Origin: Salminus brasiliensis
Taxonomy: Eukaryota > Chordata > Actinopteri > Characiformes > Bryconidae
Direction of reading: 5' to 3'
DNA: 64,000 nt
Assembly: GCF_030463535.1 (NCBI RefSeq)
Contig: NC_132878.1
Location: 25,953,925-26,017,924 of the forward strand
In this document: one piece after another, positions 13,101 through 24,000 of the stretch
Position numbering within the stretch: the first letter of the stretch is position 1
Layout: every line of letters begins with the position of its first letter
Notes under the pieces: model-generated
The model's database searches: none
Seen by the model: only the letters and a program-made list of their open reading frames with translations
Told to the model about the DNA's origin: nothing
Position numbers and translations under genes: made by a program

Positions 13101-13890
13101 TGATCACTACCACCCACTGTGCTGTCCACTGTGGGTGATAATGCCTTCTATGACGTATTCCTGGTACACATATGACACTGTGTTAAATGCCCGCACAGCT
13201 TAGGAATTGGAATGTCTGGCATTCACTGTCAGTTCTTACTTGAACTCTGATAGGAGCACTCTGGCCAGTGTTCACCCTCTCTCATAAGATAACACCTGAA
13301 AATTTATACAGGTGTGGCCTCCCCAAGCTGTCCCCGGAGGTAGCTTCATAATCATAATAAATGTTCATACTGCTATTCTATTATTTTTGACATGTCTGTG
13401 TGTATTGGTAGTTAAGTCCTAGTTGATTTTAGTGGCCACTAAAATGTTGTAGTTCAGTTACTCAAGTTGTCATCTGTACATATATCTTTGCTCTACTTGC
13501 ATATAACTGGGGATTGTTGGTGTTGCTATTTTGTGATTACAGATTCCCCTTCAGATACTCAGTCTGCTTTACCTATTGCTATACTGTGCAGCATTGCCAT
13601 ATTCATTGGAACAATAGTGTGTGTAGTTGGCCTTGTCTGCTACTGTAAGAAGAATCGATCTGGTAAGTATAAACAGCTGATGTTGATCTACAAACACAAT
13701 GTTTATTGAATATAGAATAAAATAGAATACAATTTACTGCAGGCTCAAGCACCATATGAAAACACATACTACTGGAACATAAAGAGAAGATATAAAAGGA
13801 AATGAAAAAACACCTCTCAGAATTTTAAAGACACCTTTAACTCAAAGATTGTCATTTCTTCTTTTCAAAGATCCTTCAGATGTTTATTAA
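6403..13890 (+). CDS. MHC class I alpha chain, non-classical (gene 2), complete
   Basis: Type I membrane glycoprotein of the class I fold. Exons: 6403-6454 signal peptide (17 aa), 8966-9223 alpha1, 11630-11899 alpha2, 12553-12825 alpha3, 13543-13662 transmembrane, 13871-13890 tail with TAA at 13888-13890. All introns are GT/AG and phase 1; the coding total is 993 bp, 330 residues. Alpha1 has PEFTAVSFV and HYW. Alpha2 has the cysteine pair (SGCEW, TECVNWLK) and alpha3 the Ig C1 pair (VICHVSGF, FTCVV). Transmembrane residues about 296-318 are followed by CKKNRSDPSDVY. N-glycosylation motifs include LNET at the end of alpha1 and NIT, NIS sites. Expected tyrosines near the start of alpha1 and at the position equivalent to 171 (Phe here) are missing, so a non-classical role is likely. 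The lineage is not resolved. Confidence 0.9.
7074..7128. repeat. (TA)n microsatellite
   Basis: Uninterrupted alternating TA of about 54 bp followed by a short TACA/TACG run. Confidence 0.95.
8230..8470 (+). repeat. dispersed retroelement-like tail (copy 2)
   Basis: Same layout as 3500-3785 and 46740-46930: CTTGTTAGTCTCAGGTGTTCC, GT-rich centre, and a (TTTTA)-rich 3' end. Assigned only by resemblance among the three copies. Confidence 0.3.
9224..11629 (+). other. intron 2 of MHC gene 2
   Basis: 2.4 kb between the alpha1 and alpha2 exons. It contains a MITE copy at 10548-10923. A plus-strand open frame at 9718-9975 lacks a recognisable domain and has no splice evidence. Confidence 0.5.
10548..10923 (+). 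mobile_element. Tc1/mariner-type MITE, copy A
   Basis: Starts tacactttatagac...ttgggacacctg and ends ggtgtccacaaacatttgga...tagtgta, which are imperfect inverted termini. Copy E has the same layout; B, C, D and F are partial or reverse relatives in this window. No coding capacity. Confidence 0.7.
11900..12552 (+). other. intron 3 of MHC gene 2
   Basis: Contains a short (GCTAT)n pentamer run at about 12279-12305. Nothing else was recognised. Confidence 0.6.
12871..12933. repeat. near-perfect inverted repeat (hairpin)
   Basis: Arms of 22 bp (12877-12898 and 12906-12927) are exact reverse complements around a 7-base loop. They extend to 28 bp with one mismatch. The repeat lies in intron 4 of MHC gene 2, 45 bases after the alpha3 donor. 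Confidence 0.95.
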
Positions 13891-14211
13891 CCACCTCAAG
13901 TGAGTATCTATGTTTAATTATGGAGCAATTAAGTGTTTTTTTTTTCAGTAGTAATTTGAGTAAATAGAAAATACTGTTAGTAGATTAAAACTCCAAATGA
14001 AATTAGTGTAAATGAAAGCTTAACCTATAATCCAACTTCTAATTACATGATAGGAAACTGAATTGCAGACGTAAATGCAGACGTAAAGTAAAAGTAAAGT
14101 AAAGTAAAAGAGTAAACATCCTTATTATTACCATTGTTATTGTAGCATCTTGCATACAAATGCACTATACTGTTTTTTTTTCTTTTTCATAATAATGCTA
14201 AAACAAGTAGA

Positions 14212-14217
14212 AATAAA
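14212..14217 (+). terminator. candidate polyadenylation signal of MHC gene 2
   Basis: AATAAA 322 bases after the stop codon. Other AATAAA words occur further on (about 14,356 and 15,664), so the real 3' end is uncertain. Confidence 0.35.
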
Positions 14218-16825
14218 GTTGTTTACGTACTGTTTACGTACTCTGACCTGTGCTTATGTGTTTTACTCAGGAGGAGATTTCACCTGCCCGTCCTGGTCAT
14301 GTCACATCGATTTCAAGCTGGCATTAAACCAAACAAAATAACAAAAAATATAAAAATAAAAACAAAAACAAACCCGCTGCAGTCTGCTCTTTTGGGATTC
14401 CTTGTCAGTAACAATGTCCCGTTCTCTTTAATATTGTCATTTATTTTTGTACTTTTGTTTTTGCAACACACACACACACTGGATGTAACAATAACCTATG
14501 TGAAATATTTTTGTTTTGATGGCATGCCTGTGTTTGTTTCCTACCTGCATACGTACTGAACCTGTGGAAAGTGTTCATACAGTGGTGAAGCTCTATTTTT
14601 TTTATCTAAATTTAAGTCAATCATCAAACGCCATCCATATTTTAATCAAAAACAGTAGGAGAACACTGAGCACAACCAAATATGTTGTTTTTTTGTATTT
14701 TGATTTGTGTATTTAATATGATGTAAAGCTCTTTCCATAAATCACAAATATCTATAAATATAAAATGCTATGTCACTATTTCCAAACCAAATGTTCTTCC
14801 AAAATAAAAAATGACATCAATGCATAATAAGGTATATGCAGTTTTTTTTGACCACAAGCCGTAAAATTTCCAGTGTACTATTTTGTTATTTACTGTTGTG
14901 TTCATATACTTTATGAGGTTTATGAAGTATACTTTAAAAGTATAATGCTTACATGAACCTGAAATATACATGAATATGATATATATATATTGTTTGAACT
15001 CTGTAGCTGCTCTCTGTACAGTGTAAATATTTCTGGATGAATTGACCAATATAAATGCTCTAAATAGCCCAGAATAAGCTCTTCATTTACACTGACTTCC
15101 AATCAAAGTTCAGAATGTTTTTGTCTTGTCCTGTAGCAAAAAAGTTAGCAATTTGGAGATACATGTTTTTTACTACAGTAGGGCTTTCTCAGCATTGTGA
15201 TGGTTTTATGCCAGCTACATATCTTCACGGACCAACAGTCATCATGGCTGACTGAGTAACTACAGCTAACTTTCAGCAGAGCATAAAGTCTTTGTCAGAA
15301 CTGTATAATGATAATAGGTATGTATACTAATCTGGCTTAGTTCAGATAGCTAACTTAGACAGCACATCTCTGAAGAACATCAAATCTCAGCACTGTAGCA
15401 GAGAAAATAGCAGCTGACATTCAAACTGAGACCAAGTGCACAAGCATTAGTTTGCACATTGCAGTAAAAGCATCTACCAGGGGGCTGCAGCTCTTCTGTG
15501 ACTGTACATTTCATTGGCTTATGTTCTATTAACTCATTGATGCCGTCATGGGTTTTGAGGAATGTCTGTGATCACACACTGGCAACTATAATAAGTCTAT
15601 GTTGGTTGAGGGCCCTCTAGTGGCCAGGTTCATGGGTTCTTTGTCGTATGTGTGTTAGACTTGAAATAAAGACGCAACACTGTATTGATATTTACAACCT
15701 GTAATGATTCCAGGAGAATACCAGTACATAATGTTTAATGACACATCTCAATTAATACACATTACCTGCATTATCTTCCTCATTATCATCATCATCATCT
15801 ACATGATCATCATCATCATAATCTCTCAAGCCCAGTCCTTTTGCTGGGGGGTTGGACCCCTTTGAATAAACATGCACAGCTGTTGCATAGAAATCTCCTC
15901 TATGTTCTCATTCATGCAACGTATTAGTGTTTTTCTTCTACGTTCCTCGTGAGAAATGGTTTACTTGATCGGATAAAGCCGGGTACCCCGCCCACTCTCT
16001 TCTGTCCATGAGGTTTGGGGCGGGGTTACGCGTTCGTTAGCCACTTAAAACCCACTTAAGTGGCAATGTATCTTCTTTTTTGACAGTTAATAGTATGTCA
16101 AACTGAAAATACAAACATGTCAGTGTGGTGAGGTCAAGCTCAGTGACGATGTGGGGCTTGCTAATGAAAAAAGTGCCTGGCTCCAAATTCTCAGCAAACT
16201 GAGACCATGTGTTTTAGTCGTCTGTCCATCAGAGAAGAGAAGAAGGTCAAATGGTCCTTCAGTTCCATCCAAGGTTTTCTAAAAGGTTGTGGAGTCTTGG
16301 AACATCAAGTCTACAACGGAACTGCTGACAGATGGTGGATTCTTGGGCGAAAATTGTGCTTTTTGTTGACAACCCTCAAAGAAGATCTTTCTGGGGACAG
16401 AAAATGGCAAGAGTCCAGGTGAAAGAAAGTGCAGTCCAGAAACGAAGGCTCTCTTGTTCTTATGGAAATTGGGAAGAAGTGATTTTATGGTTTGGACACA
16501 ATCAGATGTGACAGGAAGGACGGAGAGCGAAGCACAGGGTTTTGAGTACAAGTTAGCCTTTTACAGTGTGCTGATCTAGAATCACCCCCAAAGCCTCCAA
16601 CAGGAAACCCAACCCTGATCTAATTCATACACATGCAGAACAGGAGGTCTGGGTGTCTTCTACTCTCCACACTTGCATTTTTGGAGTGCACTTGGACCAA
16701 CACTCCATCAATGACACCAAGTGAATCAATGCAGATGAGAGTTGATGGAAAAAAAACAAGAGATACTACAAGGGGAAGCAGGTGGCCTACATCAAAACAT
16801 GCTTCTCTTTTTCTTTCCCTCTTTT

Positions 16826-17294
16826 AGGGCGTTTTCACACTTGTCCCAAATGGTTGAGTCCACAGCCAGAACCGATTCAGGGCTTTTTTTAGGGGAAGGG
16901 CTTATTATAAGGTTTTGCATGGTAATTCTCAATTGATCTATATTTGTCACGCTCTTCTGTTTGGCCACCAAACAAATGTGGTTAATTTAGTGATTAACAG
17001 AAATTTTTGGATGTGCGTCATGTTCTCGCATTACTTTCCTCATTTCCTTACCCGCCAAACGACAAAACCAGGGATACGACAAAAAATCAGGGATAACAAG
17101 ACAAAATGAACCAATCAGATTACTAACCACACAGCACCATGAGCAGACAGCTTCCTCACATGCTGTGGACCCCAAACAGGCTTTCCTGAAAAGAACTCCA
17201 GACCACAATTTTCATGAGGAACAGGGATTCTCTGGGCTTTCATACTAGGCCATACAGATCAGGCTAGGGAAAATCTCAAGTGTGAAAACGACCT
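16826..17294. mobile_element. 469-bp MITE with 18-bp terminal inverted repeats
   Basis: Left end agggcgttttcacacttg (16826-16843) and right end caagtgtgaaaacgacct (17277-17294) are inverted with 17 of 18 matches. The interior has no transposase. The superfamily (hAT, PIF or other) cannot be decided because the flanks show no clear target duplication. Confidence 0.7.
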
Positions 17295-17394
17295 TACTCT
17301 ACCATTCGAGTTTGCTCTCATGTCCTGTCTTTCGCTACTCTCCTTGTCCATCTACCCTACTTGCTCTCTCTTGTTCTCTTTCTCACTCTCTGCA

Positions 17395-17606
17395 GGAGAA
17401 ATGGGGCTGTTCTCCAGAGCCCACTTCAATGGCACACTGAGTCTCCTTCACGGAGATGCTTCCCAAACATGGGCTCAAGTTCTGAATATGTGGGACGCCC
17501 AACAACTGAACCTAGAGGGCGGAAACGGAATGGGGACAAAGCACAAAGGTTGACCTCACCAAGCATAGTGCATCAAGAACCAACATCTAGAAAAGGCCCA
17601 GTTTAG
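17395..17606 (+). other. candidate orphan terminal exon (unidentified)
   Basis: A strong pyrimidine tract and CAG acceptor end at 17394. One frame then stays open for about 70 residues, rich in Ser, Arg, Pro and Thr (for example YVGRPTTEPRGRKRNGDKAQ), to TAG at 17604-17606. No family is recognised and no partner exon was found upstream. It could be a chance frame. Confidence 0.2.
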
Positions 17607-18035
17607 ACTCTCCATTCACACCACTAACGCTGTATGTATTTCTTCACAACCCTCTCGTTTTCTCTGACCAAAATTAGAACAATACCATTGTCACAACATG
17701 ATTGAGATGGTGTCTACTTTTAGAAAATATACTTAAGGGACTGATCCTGGTGAGCGGTGTGGTTATTTTGTCCTCACAAGGTGTTCAGTCCACTTTTTTG
17801 ACCCCCGAAAAAAGGGTCAACACAGCTGTATGTGCCTGTGTGTACACTGTGGGTCTATAAACGCTACCTAAATGCAAGTTTACCACTTAGATGTCATTAA
17901 CCACTTTTGCCAGGAATAATTGGAACGAGTCTGAGTACTGAGCCTTCAGTTCGTTACATTTTAGTTGATTATTAAAAAATTTTTTTGTTTTGTTTTTTAA
18001 TTCACTGCAGCTCATAGAAGTGAATCTGGTAACTA

Positions 18036-18037
<2 letters not shown>

Positions 18038-18075
<38 letters not shown>
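18038..18075. repeat. (TA)n microsatellite
   Basis: About 38 bp of alternating TA. Confidence 0.95.
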
Positions 18076-18080
<5 letters not shown>

Positions 18081-18499
18081 ATTTGTAGTAGCATGACAAT
18101 TTCACAGACACCTCAGATTTTAGTATGTACTAATCATTGTACATTCAAAGGATGAAGGTACGAAGAGATCAAGTCAAAGAGCAGCATTTTCCTACACAGA
18201 ACAGCCTCATCTCTCATGTTCCGCACAGACAGTTCATTCAATGTATTGCGATAGCCTAAGGAATACAATGGTTGAGATTATGCCTACTAATTTTGTCTCT
18301 TTTGAACACACTCTCACTGCCATACATTCGTAACACAATTGGACATCTCGAATAGGACTTTATGTCGTTTGGATAATACAAAGAGAGCAGGGGTTAAGCA
18401 ATCTGAAAGAAACCTACATATGACACTGTAATACAAACCGTTCTATATCTATGAACACGGACAGACAAAATTCCTCGTCAGTCAATTAACATGGCCTAT

Positions 18500-18529
18500 G
18501 GGGGGGGTGGGGTTGGGGGGGGGGGTGGG
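18500..18529 (+). repeat. G-rich run with quadruplex potential
   Basis: Four G tracts of 3-11 bases separated by single T or TT spacers. On the sptbn4 coding strand it is C-rich. Confidence 0.7.
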
Positions 18530-18693
18530 CAATTGTGAAACAGATGTTTTGGATAAACTATCAGTTTGGCCTTATTTCTATATCTCTAACACTATTAGCC
18601 ACTAAGAGCAGAATAACCACCAGATGTGTGTGTTTGTGTGTGTGTCTGTGTGCAATAGTGTCTCACAGTGTTTGTGAAAATCCTCACACACAC

Positions 18694-20164
18694 TAGGGAT
18701 GTGCATTCCTGCTAATTTAGATATTTGAGTATACACAAAAGGTCACAAATGGTTATTCAGTTAACCACAAGAACAGGGTAGAAAAAGTGCTTCAGCCAAT
18801 ATTTACATAGGGCTGTACACTAAAAATGTTGAGATGTCTGTTGTTTTAGTGCTAGATAAGTAATAATATGCCTCTGACACCAATGCAGGAAAACTAATCA
18901 AATCTAACAGTGTCTTCCTCTTTCAATGAGCCAAAGCTAACACAACAGCTAACTGGTACAACATCGAATGCTGATAAGAACCTCTACGCTCTTTACAGAT
19001 GCCATTGGCTATAGTAGTTAACATTTGGCTAATAACAGCTAGAGTATTTTACATCTTACTATCATCAGCAGGAGCAATTAACATCTAGCTAGCATTGGCT
19101 AGAGTAGTTAACATCTAGCTAACATTTAACTACTAACTATCTTACTAACATCAGCTAGAATAACAAACATCTAATTGTTAACTGGCTAACAGTAGTGTAG
19201 TGTGTATTGCTAACAATTTAGTTTCATTTTGTTAGAATAAGTAACATCTCACTAACATCAGCTAGATGAGTTAACACTCTAGCTAATATCAGCCAGAAAA
19301 GTTCACATCTAACTAATATCACACAAAACATAACATGTAACATCAGAGTAATTAACATCTAACATCAGCTAGATGAGTTAACCTCTAGCCAATATCTGCA
19401 AGAGTATGCCTGGCTTTTTAAGAGTACACTTACATCTAGCTGACATCAGCAAGACAAAATATTATTTAGCCAATATCAGCTAGAATGGTTAATATTTAGC
19501 TAATATCACCTAGGAGATAACATTTAACTAACATCAGCTAGATGAGTTAACTTCTAGCCAGTATCTGCAAGAGTAGTTTATATCTAGTCAACATCAGCTA
19601 GAGAAATGAACATTTAGTCAATATCAGCTAGATGAGTTAACATCTAGCTAATATCACCTAGAAGATAATATTTAAGTAACATCAGCTAGAGCAAATAACA
19701 TCAAACATCAGCCAAATGAGTTAACATCTAGCCAACGTCAGTTAGAGAAATTAACATTTAGCCAGTATCATCTAGATGAGTTAACATCTGGCTGATGTCA
19801 GATAGAGTAGTTTACATCTAGCTAATATCACCTAGAAGATACCATTTAACTAACATCAGCTAGAGTAGTTAACATCTAGCTAACATCAGCTAATTAGACT
19901 ATTTAGCATTAAAGCAAGGTAGCATTGCCTTCTCAAGCATGTACATAAAACGTCCTTGGCAAAGTGTGAGACTGTGGTAATGGCACATTTAACAGTCCTG
20001 TTAAAAGAATTAAAAGTGGCTTTTCACTGAATTATTAGCTTGCATATGTTCTGTGTCCTCTCCTTATGAAAAAGCAATGCTCAAACAGTGATTTCACTAT
20101 TCAAATTTTGGCACTGGGTGACCAAATTATTATGCAAGTATTTGAGCGCTCATGCACATCCCTA
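18694..20164. mobile_element. putative non-autonomous hAT-like element containing a minisatellite
   Basis: Inverted ends tagggatgtgcat (18694-18706) and atgcacatcccta (20152-20164) are exact over 13 bp. The 8-bp flanks acacacac and acacactc match at seven positions, as expected for a hAT target duplication, although CA-rich context weakens this. The interior has no transposase frame and is mostly the 30-bp minisatellite at about 19006-19895. Confidence 0.6.
19006..19895. repeat. ~30-bp AGCT-rich minisatellite
   Basis: Many imperfect copies of a ~30-bp unit of the form ttaacatctagctaacatca plus gctagagtag, with variants (gatgag, cctagaagata). Copies are more regular from about 19,250 to 19,890. 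Confidence 0.85.
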
Positions 20165-20611
20165 ACACACTCACAAACGCACACAAATGTTCAGAGGAAA
20201 GCCGTGACATTGTCAATCAGATAAAACATCATACCTCATATTGCTTCAGTTTAAAGGCTTTACAAATACATGGGGGGAATTTTATCTCTTTTCTTTGCCA
20301 TCACAGCAAATCAAGGCGCGTCAATAAGTTCACACAGAGGGATACTTCTGGAGATCAGCATTTCACAATGTTTTGTAGCTTTTCTCTTTAGGACACTCAA
20401 ATATGCTCACACACTCTTACATACATACACATACACACAGTGTGTCGCAGAAAACCCTCACCAGCACCTCAATCCATCAGCAGCAGCAACCAAAGAAAAC
20501 CACAAGTCTCCCTTTCTCCTCCTCCTCCTCCTCCTCCTCCTCTCTCAGCAGATGGATGGAAGAATGGATGGATGGATAAATAAAGGTGTGAAGAAGGACG
20601 AGCCCAGTGAA

Positions 20612-21046
20612 TCATTTGCTTTTTCCCGAAGTGCTGGAAGCCCTGGAACCCCGGTCTCCTCTTTCTTCTCGCTCTCTTTCTCTTTCTCTTCCTCCTCGCT
20701 CTCTTTCTCCTCGTTCTCTATGTCCCCTCTCTCCTCGCTCTCTTTCTCCTCTCTCTCCCCTATCCCTCTCCCCCCTCTCTCTTTCCCGTCTTTCGGCTCG
20801 CTCCCTCTCCGACGTGTCCCTCTTTTCTGAGCTTTTCTCTGACGCCTCTCCTTTGTCCGATCGTTCCGAGCGCTCCGACTTCTCTGACTTCTCGCTCTTC
20901 TCCGATGGCTCCGCCCCCTCGGAACGCTCCTTGCGTTCTGATTTGTCGGGGTCGGTGGAGGAAGTGGTCGGTTTCTCCCACTTGGCGATTTCCTCAATCT
21001 CGCTCAGGCTGGCGTTGATGCTGTTCACCCAACGTTTAAGATCCTC
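20612..21046 (-). CDS. sptbn4: sptbn4 terminal exon with long charged low-complexity tail
   Basis: 144 codons then TGA (20614-20612). About 32 residues complete the PH helix and the conserved [12 protein letters not shown]. The remaining ~112 are almost only Ser, Glu, Lys, Arg, Gly and Asp, moving from SEKSEKSE repeats to [10 protein letters not shown] repeats and ending STSGKSK. The coding strand is purine-rich and all frames on both strands are long here, so frame was fixed by the GAG/GAG splice join from 21985. Human SPTBN4 has only a short tail after the same TTSSTD point. Confidence 0.88.
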   Translation of the reverse strand, partial: EDLKRWVNSINASLSEIEEIAKWEKPTTSSTDPDKSERKERSEGAEPSEKSEKSEKSERSERSDKGEASEKSSEKRDTSERERAERRERERGERDRGERGERERGERGHRERGERERGGREREREREERGDRGSRASSTSGKSK

Positions 21047-24000
21047 CTGTAAAGCACACAAACATGCAGAGCATTAGAGGTGGAGTTAAAGAGTCTGGAG
21101 AAAGACTATTTGAACTCAACAGCAAAACAAATACAGCGCTCCCTGTGCTTCACCAGACGTTTCTGCAAAGCATTTGATTTACAGATTGCTGTGTGACAGA
21201 AACAAAAAGTCAATATCAAGACCACGTCCTACTGCAAATGCACAAGAAACTAAATTTTAATATTATTTTCTAAATTTTCTTTTCTCATTTTGACTTGGGC
21301 TGTATTAGGACTCAGTAACAACTTCAAGCAAAATTTAAAAGCCCATATCCACACAAATGTTTTTATAATCGCGAGTGATTTATAATCTGAATAATTGATT
21401 ATTAGCTTTAATAATCAACTATCAAAGTAGTTATTCATAGCAGCCCTGCTAACAAAAGATAAATTGGCCATTGATTACTGATTTATTTGGTTCAACTATA
21501 TTTTATAAAAGAGGCTCCAGGAGTTTGCAAATTATCCCTGGGACTATCAATGGGATCTATGGTCAGATTATTTTTTTTGCAGAAGTAGGACCTGAAAAGA
21601 CCTGGTGGTGAATCTGTGATGCTGAATAGCTGTTTTAATTCTAAAAATAAAACGGTAATAGTATTGATCAGATGCACACAAATACACAAAAACCTTCACT
21701 AACCCCTTTGTATGTGATCTCAGACCTAATCATGTACTAGACAAAAAGACTAGTGCAGTAACCTCAATAGACACATAGTTTTAAGACAAATGTATCTGTC
21801 TTCAAATAATTTTTCTTTACTGTAATGTTTCTGAAACCTGATTGAAATGCTTTTTCACAGGTGCTTACAATTAAGTAGGTGTGGTGATTTATTTATGTAT
21901 AGAATTTAGTTAGCTTAGTCAGCACAAAAATACAACCAACAATGTGCTGCAATGTGTTATGTCTTGCAAAATCCCCCAGCTTACCTCATCCTTTGCCAAG
22001 AAGATGTAGTCCCCTTCAGTCTCTGTCCTGTGGTGGGTCAAAACAAAACAGAGCTCACATTAGGATAAATTTAAAGGTTATTTCTAACCTTTGAATCAAG
22101 TAATCTGTAAATTAGCAGCAATAAATGCCATACTGTGTGTATTGTCTTTTATCTGCATAATCCAGCATTGTAAGACTTTTACTGCAACTGAAAAACTCGC
22201 CCACCTAGGACATTCTGCAATTTCTCAAACAGACAGAAAGGGTTCCTTTCCAAGTGCTAAAGACCATGATACATTTGGTCAAAAGCTACTTCCAAGCTGT
22301 GCAGTTCTTCTGCAGTACTTCCTCTGGAATAATGTCAAGATGTACCATCTGCCCTCTAGCTTTCATCTTCATAATGTAACTAATTACCCAGTATCCAGAT
22401 AGGTTGTAGTAGGAAAACACCTTAAGTATGGAGAGCAACTATCTCCCATTCAACTGTCTCCACATAACCGACCTGACCACCCTGACCTCAACTGTCACAT
22501 GAATAAACAACTGCTGGAAAGCTTCAGTCAAACATCGTACTAGCAGGGCAGCTCTCGAAGCTTCCAACTACAAGGAGGAAATCGAGCCTATAAGAAATAT
22601 GCCATGACAGGAAGATGCAGACAGATGTACAATAGAAGCTTATCTTTCCACCAGAGATTATGTCAGCAAATTTCAGGCCTGATCAGTACCTGATCTCGTG
22701 GCCTACATCGCATAGGTTCTATGCATTGTGGAACTAGGTGTGCCTCAGGAGGTTGCAGTGAGTGAATTGAAATATGCACACATTGCATATTCTATAAATC
22801 TACAACTGGACTCCTGAAAGAGATGGGAGTTCAAGGGCAAGCTCTATGGCAGCCACCAGGTCACCAGGTCAGAGGCAGCTGAGGAGGACCTGATCTGGAC
22901 TGTAAGATGACAATTAACTTATAGTTAGCGGCAGAAGCTGAGGGGGAGTGTGTCTGCTGCTGTTAAGCCCTCTGGAGGTGTTGGGCATTAATTAATAAAA
23001 CACCAAAGAAGGAGGGTGTTTACCCCTACTGCCACTTATAAAATCGAGGGAGTGCAGTCCCAATTTGTATTCTGACATATTAATAGTATTTTCGCAGTAG
23101 TAATGGTACTGTTGGTGGTGTACCAAACTCATGAGGTATTTAGGGTAGTATGTGGTTTAGTATGTGGTATGGCCACAGCCATAATATTTCTTATATACTA
23201 ATATTTTCCCAAAGCAAATTGGATAAACACAAAGAAGAAGCTAAACCACAGACATCTGGCTAAGACATGCATGTGCACAGCTCTGAAAAAGAAATATTAG
23301 ATCAGAAAAATCTGATCGCCAAAAACAGAAAGACTTTATTCAATACAATTAATCCAGCTGTTCAGAAGGGGTATCCTATTTCTCACTAAGACAATCAAAC
23401 CAGATAAAACATAGGATCAGGAGATTTAGATGTGATCTCAATTAACATTTATTACTAGTGTCTGTGCAGGGCTGAAGGCAACCTGGTCTACATTATGTTA
23501 AATTAAGTGTTTAAATAGAAAGGTGCATTAGGACTAGTTCTTTACCTGAGGATGAAGACATTCTTCTTCTTCTTGTAACCATTGGTGGTGTCAAAGGTGC
23601 AGATGGCTAAATTGAGGAGTGGCTCGTCGTTGTAAGGGGTTGTTGTGTTCCTTGCATCCTTGTAGAAGCCAATCTCTCCTTTGTTAAGTACGCAAAACAG
23701 GTTCACCCATGATTTGCTGAAAATGAAGAGAAAATAGAGAAAATATCGAGATGGTTTTGAGATGGCTTATGGGATGGCTGTCCATATATTGATTGAAAAC
23801 GACTTTATAATGTCCAGAAATCCTCCAGCACCAATGATATTGTGCTGTTGCTAAGAGCTGAAACAAACAAAAAAAGAAACATGCAAATCCTTCTTCTACG
23901 TGTTAGAAAGTAGTGGCCACAAAATATTTTTGCATTAGGCAAGAATGTTACCAACTGTATATTCGTCATGTCCCAGAATTCAAAAGAACACCCTGTGCTA

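Larger units (their letters stand above)
13891..20611. other. 6.7 kb between convergent MHC gene 2 and sptbn4
   Basis: Holds the 3' untranslated regions of both genes plus mobile DNA. Contents are the MITE at 16826-17294, a candidate exon at 17395-17606, (TA)n at 18038-18075, a G-run at 18500-18529 and a hAT-like element at 18694-20164. No other gene was recognised. The stretch 14,560-16,820 shows no feature beyond poly-A signals, a short (ATC)n run near 15,788, and several short frames without domains. Confidence 0.5.

Noticed and set aside
20270..21077. Plus-strand frames of 156 and 186 residues over the sptbn4 last exon
   Set aside because: The minus-strand frame continues the PH domain across a phase-correct splice; the plus-strand ones arise from the purine/pyrimidine bias.
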